Assembly: GCF_024713975.1 (NCBI RefSeq)
Contig: NC_091104.1
Location: 10,063,580-10,127,579, forward strand
Length of the DNA: 64,000 bases
DNA from: Paralichthys olivaceus
Lineage: Eukaryota; Chordata; Actinopteri; Pleuronectiformes; Paralichthyidae
Reading direction: 5' to 3'
Shown: piece by piece, positions 22,635 through 35,000 of the stretch
Position numbering within the stretch: position 1 is the first letter of the stretch
Layout of the letters: the number at the start of each line of letters is the position of its first letter
Translations under genes and position numbers: made by a program
Notes under the pieces: model-generated
Told to the model about the DNA's origin: nothing
What the model saw: the letters and a program-made list of their open reading frames with translations, nothing else
Databases searched by the model: none

Positions 22635-23546
22635 AATTTAAAAAAAATACTTTATTACAGGAGGAAAGAAAAATCACATTTTCATAGCATGACCTCAAAC
22701 ATGCATGTGTGTACAGTAGTTTGTTAAGCAGAATGCTATAATGAAACTCAATGTAATAGCCTTAAGTAGCCTCTTGCATTATGATCATAAAGGGTTCACA
22801 GACCTAATGGCGCCTTATGTTAAATATGGGCAACCCACTATTAATGCTCATTCATGGAGGAAAAACAAACTATACACACACACTCCAAAAACACTTTCTC
22901 ATTCAGTCATCATAAATAATAGCAAAATATATATATTACAAGCATTCAACCATGCATTTGTCTCAAAAGGAGGTATCATCTTTATGTCAGAGATTTAATT
23001 CCACATCCTAGCATATTTATTTGCCAACCACCGTGTTGATCACAACTGGAAGAGAACAGCCAAATTACATTGACAAATCAACGACTACAATTGAAATAAT
23101 GAATTTTGAGTCCAGCTCCTCAGATGTGACTTGGAATTATGTGTGACTCAGTAATTTACAAAAAACTAAATAAGAGCATGCTCCATGAGCTCAGTGTCAG
23201 AGGGCTGAAGGCACTTCAGGCAGTACTTCAAATCAGTAAATCTAACAATCCAAAGTCAATAAAAAAAAGCTGTTCAGTCAGTAGTGCCAAAACATTTCTA
23301 ACAACCTAATACTGTCTCCAATTACAACTCAGAGATTACAAAACATTGATATGTCCCCCATAGAAGACGGGACATGACCGACTCTTAAGACTAGTGTTTC
23401 ATTTGTACAGACCAGAACAGCCCAACGGGGTTTGATTTCTGTCCACTTTTTTGGCCCATTTTTTTCTTCGACAATCACCATTATGTGATTAAAGTTAGAG
23501 TCTCTGTTGTTCTGGGGTTTAATGGACAGGAGATTGCTGTGATACT
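22635..23546 (-). other. senp2: senp2 3' UTR
   Basis: About 0.9 kb from the TAA stop to a minus-strand AATAAA (TTTATT on plus at 22651-22656). No coding frame of note. Confidence 0.55.
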
Positions 23547-26500
23547 TTATAGCAGCTTCTGATTGAGGATTTCCCAAATCATTAACTTCCTGAACAGCGG
23601 CATGTGGCACTGTAGAAAAAGAAGCAGAGGACACTTTCAGTTTTAAAGGAATAGATTTATAGAAAAACAATGATATTAGATGAATGGACAGTATTTACCT
23701 GTTTGAAGGTGAGAGGCCTCCCTTTTGCAATATAGTCAGCATATTTACAGGCAAAAACACCACAGTCACTGCCATTTTTCTGCTGAGGAATCTCCTACAG
23801 GAAACCACAACATAAACATTAATCTCACATTGATAGACATATTGTTTGAGTCACGTCATTCATCCCAGTGTAACTTACCGTGGCCCTCAAGCTTCCAATA
23901 GTCCATTTGGCACTGTCGAGCTCCCTGCCCTTCTTTGCTTTATGCTCCTCTTTAAGATAGAGTCTGGAAAATGAGCACAATGACAGCGCCAATTATTTAA
24001 TAACATAGAAAAAATACATTTGAATTAAACAGATAACTGAATTTTAAAAGAAAAATGAGGACTCACAGTAATTGACTGCAGATGTCATCATGTCTCTGGC
24101 CCATTGAGTCATATGACTTCACTGTCTTTGAATTAAAATCAATGACCTGGAATGAGGAGAAAGTTGAAATATGTTTAACACCATTGTCCAATTCTTGGAG
24201 TTTTTTTTTTTTTTTTTTAGAAAACATTGATTGACAATTGAACAACTGATTAAAGGCAGATATGTGTGTCACGAATCAACAACTTCAGTGAGGAATAAGA
24301 AATGAATAAATAATACATCTACAGTCAGCTAGTCGTTCTGACTCACAGCCATCGCCCAGTGGACACCCAGATGCAGAGGGACCAGGATGAGGTCGTAGAG
24401 GAAGAGGTCAACAGCCTTGGTCCAGCGCTTTACAGCAGCATGTCCTCCAACCTGCCCACCTCCTCCACCCCGCAGTTTAGGGAAGAAGAAGGTGCTAAAC
24501 GAGTAGACTCTTAATCCTGCTGCTTTGATAGAACATCGCTCCATGACCAGGGACAGGTAGAAGTTCATCACCTTGGCCGAGGAAACAGAAGAAGCAAAAT
24601 ATAATACAGCAGACATTGGTCACATAACTGACTGAGTTGGTGGTGGATCTTTAATTTGATACAATTTGCAAAACAATAGAAAGATCTATTGATGTAAAAT
24701 GTATATATACATAGTAACATATTCAGTATATTGTCGGCATAGAAAAGAATGCTCACTCTGTACTGTCTGTCAAACATAGACACAACACACGAGAAACATC
24801 CAGAGTAAGAACAGTAATTTTTTAATGACTGATTTGAATATTTTACTGGAAGATTAAAAACCTAACCCACTGGAAAGTGTCAACATTTGTAACAGAGGGA
24901 GAGGCTCTGAAAGAAATCTCCAAATTGAAGCCCCACTTTCCCAAACCTGTCTTACATACCTCATCATTTAGCCAACTGCCTTCCTGTAGCGTGGCCAGGT
25001 CTCTCTGTGTGATGCGAAGTTTAAAAGCCGCACTAAGAACGAGGTTGGGATCGCTCTGAGCCAACGCACCACTCACCTCCACAGCCATGTCCTACACAAA
25101 AACAAGAAATGCAGTGAAATAAACTGTACGGATTAAGGGTGAGAATAAATCCAAGTATCTGAAACATTTAATCGTACCTTTGTCAGCTTAGGTATGTCTT
25201 CATCACTGTGCCTTGCGTGTGCTGTGTAAGCTGTGTGTGTGTCAGGCAGACTGACAGCAGGAGTCTCTCTGTCCACTAGACTGAGGCGAGTGGCTACTTC
25301 AGTAGAGAGGTCCAACTCTGCTGCCTGTTTCTGCCAATACACAGTCAGACATAACAAGTTACGTTTAGGTTTCCATTATAACTTCATGAGGGCTGTGACA
25401 TGTTGGATGAGAGCAAGACAAATGGCTACCTTTGTATTCCTCGCAGGCTCTGTGTTCTCAAAGCTGCCACTAAAAGACTTGCTGAAAGTCAAACCGCCCC
25501 ACCTTGAGATGATACAGACAGAGGTTAGAGAAATAGAATTCATCAACACACAGTTATGAAGAAATACTACACCAACCTGTCCTTAGTTGCAGATGCATTT
25601 CTCCATGTAAACACGCTTGGGGCAGCTGTACAACAGACACAGATGTCAGTTCAACAACACTGAAACATTTTCACTGATGACAACAAATGGTTTCTGTGTG
25701 ATGTGTAAAGGTTCTGTATATTAAGAAGTTGTGTGACAGTCAAATAAATATATTTAGATTTTCGGCCAAAACAAGGAATTTGAAGACAACATCTTGGGAC
25801 TTTGGACTAAATCGTTTCACTTAAAACATCCCAAAGCAAATACTTTTACAGAGGGGTGAATTTTGGGGTGAATAATGTCTATAGACGTATCTTACCTGCG
25901 TATCCCGTTCTCCTGATGGGCACTGACTCAAATGTTTTCCCTGAAGCAGCAGGTTTATGATCACTCTGTGACAGTGACTCACTAGGAGATAAAGGAGAAA
26001 AGGATCCCAGAGGATGACTTAGTTCATGTCCAACAGTTAAATGTTGAGTGGATCTTGGTGGAATATCCAAAAATCTCAATTTGAATACTCACTCCTGTGG
26101 TTTTGTTTGGTTGAAAGGCAGTGGTTGACTTTTGCTGTATTTTTCTGTCACCATCTCCAGCAAGCGTCTATAGTGCTCCTTATTATTCTGCTTTATGGCC
26201 TGGAGGCAAAACACAAACACATAACTAACACAGAAAAATGGTACAGAGTCGTAAAGCATGACTTTTGAGCTGATTCTCTTGGTAGAGAAAAAACTGCACC
26301 CTGGATGCTGAGGAGCAGGGACTATTTTATTTAATTACACAGCAATTATGCACGTTGAAGCCAGTAAACTATACTCCAGAGAACAGACGCCTGAGCCAAG
26401 ATACAGGATTTGTGCTTAGTAAGGTAACTTGCTAACGATGGTTCATTTCCTACAGTGAAAATAGGCACATTAACATTTGCTGAACACCTAATCTTTTTCA

Positions 26501-29207
26501 GAGCACGTCAGGTTTGAGATAACTGATAAACACATAGGAAAGAATCCCCTACTGACCAATGAAGTTACTTTTAAGTGACATCCCCATTCATATTTTTTTC
26601 ACTTGAAAGTCTGTTTGACATTGCAAAGGTTGCAGCTGAATGAATTAAGCTAAAACTCCATAGACACAATGGCAAAACATTAATTTAATGAAATATACAA
26701 ATGTAATTATAAGCAGACCTACGTGTGACCAAGTGAAAGGGCATTTTAAGCCTATTAATTTACACATTCACACACACCTTCCTTCCGCTTTTGGCAGCAA
26801 CTGTTGCTTTGAGCCTGGATTATGTGTTTAGCTTATTTGTATTTGTGTAACATTATACAAAAAAATAACATCACGCCTGTATTTCTTGTACATCATCAAT
26901 GATTAATACAAACAATTCAATATTTCACCTCTTCCACAGTAAGACTGGGCTTGTAGCAGCGGTTGTGACCAAAGCCGTTACAGGTTGGGTCAGAGTTAGC
27001 AGTTCCCACCCTCAGAGTCGACCTCGACGGCAGCAGCTGAAGGGAGCCTCTCCTCTCTCTTTCCTTCCCTCGGTCAGGGAGGCCTGCAGAGACTGTCATC
27101 CCACTGGATTCAAAAAAGTTTAACACATAAGCAAGGGAGCATCTTCAAAAGGTGACACTGGAGAATCATTAACGATAATGCAGCTCTACAAGTATGATCA
27201 GTAGAGAATTAATTAAAAGTTGTTGGGGCAGCCACTAATGAAGACAATATCAAATACTGGACATCTTACCTGTATTTCCTCATTAGAGGAGGTGAGGAGC
27301 TCTGAAAAGCATTCTTGCCTCCCCTGTCATTCACTCCACCAACTGGTTTATCTGTGGAATAAGACAAAATCAAGAAAATGGTCGCGTGGTTTATGAATGA
27401 AATACATAAGAAGAGTATGGATGAGACAAATAATATACAAAAATAGTATTTTCCTTCAGGAGTAGCTGCTTCAACTTACCCATTCTCCACTCAGTAGTGT
27501 TCAGCCATGAAGTGTGGAGCTCATCTATCCCCATCAACGTGACAGGCTGTATTCACAGAGATACAACAACATAAAACGATGGAGAAAATAAACATAACAA
27601 TCGAGCATCACACAACAGTCACACAACTTCCTGATCTTTTAACAACTCTGTGTATGGCTGAATGTGTCTCAAGTAAGGACTCAAATGTCTATTTGAATGG
27701 GTGGCTCTCTTAGGTCTGTGTAAACAATATTCAGAGAAGTGTTCTGAACTATGTAGAGTTGTGGAGTTAGACCATATGCGTTTTTCAGTATTTTTTGGTC
27801 AGGTTAGAAAATATGGATCTGTGGGACACAAACCTGTGTGTCTTCATAATGTGTGGTTTTCTCACGCCTGGTCGTCAGAGGTTTCCGCACCCTGAGCAAA
27901 CCTGCTACCCCAGCCACAGTCTTCTTCACAAAGCTGATGACTACATCTGAAACACAGAATACCACAAGTGAACAAGTTTATTCATCTGTTCATACGTTTG
28001 GATTAAATATTGAGGTGTTCTTTGTTGTAAACAAACCTCGTCTGCGTCTTTTAACCTCTACAGGGTCACTCTGGCAAACACTGCCTGCAACATCAACACT
28101 GTAACAGAAAAACACAAGATTAGACATCAGTGATTCAAACAACATATCAATATTATCGATGATGAGTTCCGCCTGAGCTTGTTTCTCATGACCATGTTGC
28201 CAGTACACCAGTTACACCCAGCTAGACCTATGGTGGTATATCATCCTACCATTGCAATAAATACTTCTGAACTTCATACTTACACTGCTCTGCATTGTCA
28301 AGAGAAGTATTGTTATTAACTCAACCACATTTATTTAACAGGTAGAGACACTGCTTTTCAAGATTTAACCGAGAACATATGATCTCTCCCCAACACATGA
28401 TGCCTCATTACAGATTGATAAAACTAGATTAGAATATTAAACTCCTGTTTACTTGTGAATAATAAATCCACACGTTACTACATTAGCATTAACAATGGTT
28501 CGATACTACAAAGTAAAAGAGGGAAGGGCAAACAAAAACTTTAACCTTTGCTTATTTAATATGAATGTTACTGCTGCTACTTTAATCAAAGTGTAACTAT
28601 AAATGTGTTTAAACAACATATTAACGGCCCTAATTTAAATAGAGATATGCGTTAATATGGACAAGTTTAGCTCAGGAGAGTTTAGCAGTTAACGTGAACC
28701 TGTGTACAGGAAGGGGAAGTTGTGTTATGCTAGCAGTTTGCTAACAACACAACAACTTAGTAACAACAGCAGGCGATATTCAGGATATTAAAAACACAAC
28801 GTTACAGTTTAATGTCGCGGATGATTCGCCCTGTTGGTTTGTCAGTCACTTCGTTAATCAATCTATCACTCTCGGTCGGCCCACGGTGAGAACTTCAGGT
28901 GGCTAACGTCCAACATCAGTTTATATACGTTTGATAGATTAGCATCCAAACCAGGTGAGTTTAAACACGTGGAGTTGAATCGTTAATACAAAGAGGGACA
29001 TGGATAAAGCTTTTCTCCAAACACCGACCTCTGGTAGTTCCGTTTAGCCGCTCTGCCGTGACTCTGCTGCCGCTGTGCTCCGTCTTTAACGGCAGGTCGC
29101 GTGGATGTCCCCCCACTAACGTTCCCTCTGCCGGGCCACTCGGTGGGGTTTTGCCCCGTAGCGGGCTCAAACAGCGACGAGATGCCGTCAACTATCCATC
29201 CATACAT
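23547..29207 (-). CDS. senp2: SUMO-specific protease SENP2
   Basis: Cysteine protease (ULP family) that matures SUMO and removes it from targets. In mammals it acts at nuclear pores and in the nucleus. Seventeen coding exons: 29029-29207, 28037-28098, 27834-27946, 27480-27546, 27270-27351, 26929-27103, 26093-26199, 25896-25981, 25577-25625, 25430-25502, 25178-25330, 24960-25091, 24347-24571, 24067-24146, 23879-23963, 23699-23794, 23547-23609. All are in phase: 608 residues, 19 more than human. The amphipathic start [13 protein letters not shown] resembles human MYRWLVRILGTIF, and a basic [10 protein letters not shown] tract follows. The peptidase domain contains WLNDE, the catalytic trio His497 (GVHW), Asp514 (YDSMGQ) and Cys567 (NGSDCG) and the oxyanion Gln near 561, each offset from human by exactly 19. 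The C-terminus is [11 protein letters not shown] Gly-rich insert ([10 protein letters not shown]) lies before AVKRWTK. Confidence 0.95.
24199..24218. repeat. poly(T) tract in a senp2 intron
   Basis: About 18 consecutive T (A on the senp2 sense strand) between two catalytic-domain exons. A simple homopolymer. Confidence 0.8.
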
Positions 29208-29560
29208 CCCAGACAAATACGAGAAGAGTGTACCGAGGTCTTCTGCGCGGTCCAGGACTGTTTCACCGCAGAGAGGACGTCTGACTGACGATGTGCGACA
29301 CAGACCGCTCCGCCGTTATCTTAGCTTAGCGTTAGCATCGCCGTGTTGACGCGCGGCGGCTGTGCGTCACTGACTGTTTCACGCGGTGCGAAAGTTCTGC
29401 GTGTCGACGGACTACCGCGCGGGCGGAGTCGCAACGTAACAGCTGGATAGACACGCAAGCGGTGCGCGCGGGTCCTCGAAACCAACGAACCCCTTATCGA
29501 GGAAGTTAAAGCGCGTCAGAGGCAGATCAGAATGTGATTGGCTGACGCTGAGCTGCTCAG
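29208..29560 (-). promoter_or_regulatory. senp2: senp2 5' leader and promoter
   Basis: A CpG-rich block (GCGCGGCGG, CGCGCGGGCGG, GCGCGCGGG at about 29350-29470) with an inverted CCAAT box (ATTGG at 29537-29541). No TATA box in place. TTAGCTTAGCGTTAGC lies at about 29318-29338. Confidence 0.6.
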
Positions 29561-29576
29561 TTCATCGGTGTTGCGT

Positions 29577-29785
29577 AATAATGTTCAACAACACGAAGAA
29601 ATAATGAACTGATTCAAATACTTCACTAATAATGTTCAACAACACGAGGAAATAATGAACTGATTCAAATACTTCACTAATAATGTTCAGTTACATGAAG
29701 AAATAATGAACTGATTCAAACACTTCACTAATAATGTTCAACAACATGGCCTGAGGAAATAATGAATAATTTCAATACAAAATAA
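29577..29785. repeat. 51-bp tandem repeat upstream of senp2
   Basis: About 3.6 copies with exact 51-base spacing (ATGTTCA at 29581, 29632, 29683 and 29734). The unit contains GAAATAATGAACTGATTCAA. The last copy has a short insertion (GGCCTGA) and then decays. It lies immediately upstream of the senp2 promoter. Confidence 0.95.
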
Positions 29786-31424
29786 ATACAAAATTCAACT
29801 TGAACACAACAAAAATCTATGAAATGTAAAAATTAGTAAGAAATGTCATATTTTTTTAATTATTTAAATTGGAAGATTGGAGAACCAATAGAAACTGGAG
29901 TCAAGTTCCCATTAAGGCAAAATCAGGCTTGGCAAGTAAAGCTGATTGTGAGTTGAAGAAGAGCATCAAACACAAAGCACCTCATTAAAACAGACGATTC
30001 TTTGTTGAAAAACACTCAGTCCGTTTGGTTTGTTGTCACACATTTAAATTATTTATTAACTTTATGGTAGAAACATAGATGATACAAAAACTCAGATGCA
30101 ATAATACAACCTCTAGCTGTGTTGATCATGGGTTTCCAGTGTAAAACCAGTGCACATTTGGACACATGAACATCAGGCTTATGTACATAGTAACAACATG
30201 GTATAAAACATTAGTAGAAAAATAACAAATGGCAATATTCAAAATAAAAACATTTGTTCTCGCAACATCTAAACAGTGACCTTCAAAATATTAAGGTACA
30301 GAGAATACAAAGGTTACATTAGAAAATTTAAAAAATAATTTATGTACGTATAAAATTCACGCCATCAGAAAGAAATCCCCTCGCATCGGATATTCCTTTC
30401 TTTATGTTTCTACATAGGTGTAAGGCATGGAAAGATTTGGAAGGATGTGCAGACAGGAGACATTCATATGTTCAGTGGACGGATTACTTTTGGTCGGACT
30501 GGAGAACAGACGAGCCTATGAGAACACAGAGACAAAAAAAACCAGAATATCAGGAAATGCAACAAACAAACTTTACATCAAGATTTAACTTGCATTAAAA
30601 CAACACTCATGAATCTTGACTAAAGTCAGCTGTTGTCTGTAACTTTATAAAAAAATCCAATGTCCTCTTTCTTTTCATATAAAGAAAGCATAAAATAAAT
30701 AATAAATGAAGGAAATAGAACAGAATTATTGTACAAGCCAACATCAGTTATGTAATCAAAGAAGAAAAAAAAACAAACATTAGAAAACAGCTTGGGTGGA
30801 AAATAGAATAAAAGACCTAAATTGGGGCAGCTTATCTGTCACCACTACATATGCTGCTCCTTAAAAAACCCAAATACAGAAAATATTGCAAAGGCAGGTT
30901 AACAGAACATCTTCATGTGAAAATATTCAATTATGTAAAACCACACATGAGCAAATGCAGCTGCAATGAACCCTTGAATCATGGCTAAATTGGACACTTT
31001 CAAATAAAAAAAAGAAGAGGGTAAATTAAGTGCACTATACATTATAATAAATAGGATGATTTTGGACACAGTGGAGTTTTGTGTTTGGTGAGTGATCAAC
31101 AATCAGAGCTTTCTATCAGAACATGATTAATGAGCACAACAGCAAATTTTTTAATAGAAGAAACCACAAAATGACCATCATGCTTTGTTTGATGATTTGT
31201 TTCAGGATCAAATTTGTGAAAACGCATGAATACAACAGTTTGACAGCTGACTTAGATCTCAGTTGTCAGAGAGAACCAAACCAACAGGATGTCAGCTAGA
31301 AATGATTTGATGTCAAGCAAAGTTTAAATCTCTGAAAGTTGATGTTTGTATAATTCTGTCATGTACTGAAATACAACACATTCAAATGCTTTAGAATATA
31401 CTCAGTGATATTATATAATTGTAA
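29786..31424. other. intergenic, AT-rich
   Basis: No convincing coding frame. A minus-strand AATAAA at 30057-30052 could end a long alternative pcnt 3' UTR. Otherwise nothing recognisable. Confidence 0.4.
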
Positions 31425-31846
31425 TCAGCAGAAATGATCCCAAATGTGAATTAACAATAGCATGACACACTGGTATGAATTATATGAGAGCCCAAAACCT
31501 GCAGGACAGACCGGAGAGTTGTCACCTCTAATATGTGGTGCACTCAGTGACTGCTGACCCATTTGGGAGGAGCATTGTGCTGCTTTATTGTTTGGTGGAG
31601 TGAGCATGTTACACTCACACTCACCTGGACCATACAGGTAAAGTGGCGACAGGCAGCTCAGGTACAGCCACGTCCTGTTCTCCTGCAGCCAGCGCTGCCG
31701 ATAACCAATCATATCAGGGGAACAGGCTGACCGTATCCTCCTTTCCTCTTTAGGGAGTCTATGAGTCTTGCTTACTGGGTTGGGAGACGATAGAGCACAG
31801 AGGTATTGTGGGATTCGATAACACCGTCCCAGAAAGCGTTAGGGTG
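31425..31846 (-). other. unexplained open frame downstream of pcnt
   Basis: The minus strand stays open for about 140 codons, starting RFLGRCYRIPQYLCALSSPN and running through MIGYRQRWLQENRTWLYL to a TGA at 31425-31427. A consensus donor (GGTCCAG|GTGAGTGT) lies inside, at about 31625. It follows the most likely pcnt stop and poly(A) signal. I do not recognise the product. It could be an alternative pcnt 3' exon, a small gene or chance. Confidence 0.25.
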
Positions 31847-31963
31847 CCCATCACAACATTATTATGTTTTGTCTCGTACTAAACTCATCGTGGGAGAAAA
31901 AAGTGACCAAAGAAAGACGCATGCATCTGAAAGCAATAAGTACACCCTGTGTCTTGTGTACAA

Positions 31964-31969
31964 TTTATT
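31964..31969 (-). terminator. pcnt: pcnt poly(A) signal (proximal)
   Basis: A minus-strand AATAAA about 120 bases after the proposed pcnt stop, followed by ACACAAGACACAGGGTGTAC. A distal signal at 30057-30052 is an alternative. Confidence 0.4.
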
Positions 31970-32088
31970 TTAATTTTGTGCCCAGAACCTAAGAAGCTTG
32001 ATAATGTGGGATAAAGGAGGATACTGTGAAATCTCTAGGGTACCACTACCAGTGATTTTTCAATCTTGGCCCATTCAAGTTGCCTGTT

Positions 32089-35000
32089 TCACCCAACTTG
32101 TAGGTAATGCATCTCACCTTGCCTGGCTCCCACCAAACGTTGCTGCACTTTCTCTAGATGGTGGATATATTCTGTCAGGGATCCTTCTGGATCCTGAGAC
32201 GCTCCCCCTGAATGCCCAGAGGGAAGGGTGGTGCTGGAGTATGACCTAAACAAAGACGAAAACAATTACTTTTAACTGACTGACACAACTGTTAGGTCTC
32301 GGATTAAAAGACTCTTTGATAAAGTGTGGGCCAAACCTGTTGTGCAACCTGAAGGGTGATTTGCTGGGTGGGACGAGAGCCGACACCGTGTCTCTATTCG
32401 GGGACGAGTCGTAATTTGATCTGGACTGTTGCTGCCTTAAAACTTCAGCTTTAGGCCCTGTAGTAGACGGTAAGATTTAAAATGCACCCACTCACACAAA
32501 CACAGGATGAATATAATGTTAAACTAGGTTTACCGAGCTGACCTGGAGCATGACCATTGACAGTCCCAGATATAGATAATCTTCTGATTGCTTTCTGCCA
32601 TTTCCTGGTCAGGAACCTCATTCTGAAACAAAGAGTGAGGAGTTTGAGTTATCCACAATCAAGGCCGAGGTAACTTAAACTACTTTTAAATGCTGGTATA
32701 TATAAAACCCTCATGCTCTACCTTGAGATCGCAATGACAGCTCGTACAGCAGCTCTAAATCTCCTGAGGGGCCGGTGCAGGGAAGAGAGTGGTGGCGAGG
32801 GCCACGCCCCCATACGAGCAATGACACACAGTGTGACCTGCTCACAGTCCTGGAAACCTCCCAACAGCAACAGCAGGTAACGCTTCTGATACACCAGAGC
32901 TTTCCTGAAGCTCTCAGCACGCAGGTAACGCTCATACAAACGCTGCACCTGCAAACCAGTAAACAGAAGATACGTCAGTGTCTTTACACATGGTCAGTTC
33001 TAACAAGGGGATTCTTAAATGTCATTTGGCTGGTGCAATTGACATTCATGGATTAATGAACGGAGAAAATTAATTGTTTGAGAAACAAAAGTATAACCTT
33101 TTAAGGATGCCTTATATTTTCGGTGCATCTGTGTAAATAAATATAAAGTAATGTATCTAAATCTAATTTCATCATACGATATAAAAGATCAGATTTCACA
33201 TGAATGCTCTCTTGATACCTTTCAAATATTAATGTCATATTTTAAAATAAAATATCTAAAAACTGAATACAGATACAACAAAACACTTTTCAGGATCACA
33301 GCAAATCTATTTGATGTACACCAAAATTCTGCAGTAACAAATGTGTGCATGTGCATCCATTTCCAACTCACCTTGCTGTTGTTGATCACATCATTGATGG
33401 GTCTGTTTTCAGTTTCTGCCGTGACCTTGGCAAGCTGGTTCTCAGAGTGGCGCAGCTGTCGCTCCAGGAAGGTGAGTCTGTGTTTGTGAGTGGCTCTCTC
33501 CTGACTCAATGATGTCATACGCTCCGTCAGCTCCGAGTTCTCACTCAACAACTTCTCCAGCAGAGTGGACGATGGTGACGTGGATGAAATCTACAGTGAG
33601 AGAAGTACATCTATTTTGGCAACATTTAACAATGAATACAATGTTTGTGTTGTTACTACCACCATCAATAATAACAGTGCTGTATGTGATAATTATAACC
33701 ACTTGTGTACCTGCTGGTTTTGTTGTGAGCTTCCTGCCTGAGCGCCGTCAGTTTGGAGCTGCTGCTGCTGTGTGGATGCAGGCTTGTGTTGTTGCCCTGT
33801 GGTCCGTCCAGACATCCTCTGAGCAGCCATCTCTCTCTCCTCTCGTTCCAGCTCTGCTAGAGTCTGCTGCAGCTCCTGCATTCGCTGCTGATCCTGCTGC
33901 CGCAACAACTCCAACTCACACTAAAGTGAGAAATGTACATCAGGTGCATTTTTTAGTCTCCAAAATGATCCTGAATGTGAGCACTGTATTTGTGAAGGAA
34001 GTGAGCACATTAGAGAAAAGTAAGAACTTTGTCAATAACTTACCAGTTTGTTAGTGGTCCTCTCCTGACGTCTCTCTTTCTCCATCTGATCTTGCCGCCC
34101 CTTCCTCCTTTCTCTCTCCCACAGCTCCTCCCTCTCCCTCTCTTTGTCCTTCATCAGTCGGAGTCTCTCCTTCAGCTCTGCGAGTTCCACCCCAAGGCAC
34201 CTGGACCGCTCTCGCTCCACCTCCAAAGCACGGCTGGCTTCCTGTTTCTGCTCCTTCAAGGTCTCCATCGCCACACGCTGTCGAGTGGTGGCCTCCTGTT
34301 CTTTCTGCAGCTCCTCCCTCCTTGTTCTGTCCTCCTCTTCACATTTCCTTCTGCTCTGCAGTAACTCGGTCCTCAGTTTGGCCATCACGGCTGCCAGCTC
34401 CTCTCCCTGCATTCGCTCCTGCTCTAGCTGGCTGCGCATGTCAGAGATAAACTTCCTGTCTCTGGCTGAGTCGGCCTCATGTCTGCGGCTAAGCTCATCC
34501 AGCTGCCTGGAGCATCGGTCTCTCTCTTCGTCCAGCTTCCTGTGAGCAGCTGCAAGTTTAGAGTGAATCTCACCTGAGCGAAATTCTGCTTCGGTCAAGA
34601 GACGCTGGATACGAGTCTTTTCTTTCAGGATGAGATCGTGTTGCTGGGCAGAATGCTGACGTTCATCTTCTAGCTCCTTCTGGGTGTCGTCTACCCGTTT
34701 CTCCAGCAGCTCACTGCGCGACTGTTCAATCTGTAGCTCACGTCTGAGGTTGCTGCATGCCACCCTCTCCTGCTCTACATGACCCTTCAGAGCCATGACC
34801 TCTGACCTCTGTTGATCAGAGGATACTTGCATAGCCTGGAGAGAGAAGAGGTGTATCAGTTTAAAAGTGAGAGCTGAAGCACACTTTGGATTCTTAACAC
34901 TGTTTGATCTTTGACTGATTTTTCTGTGTTTAAGCTAATGAAGTGTATACACTATACACAGTATACACTGTCCTCATCTTACCTCTCTCCTTTCTCCCGC

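Noticed and set aside
22741-22998. Plus-strand 85-codon frame MKLNVIALSSLLHYDHKG...
   Set aside because: Lies within the senp2 3' UTR, has AT-rich random composition and no conserved motif that I recognise.
30404-30598. Plus-strand 64-codon frame MFLHRCKAWKDLEGCADRRH...
   Set aside because: Isolated, in AT-rich DNA, with no splice partner or recognisable domain.
34029-34545. Plus-strand Ser/Leu-rich frames of 110-180 codons opposite pcnt exons (also at 54110, 56129 and 39230)
   Set aside because: Antisense of Glu/Lys/Arg/Gln-rich coiled-coil codons gives long Ser/Leu/Phe/Cys frames. No splice or start support.
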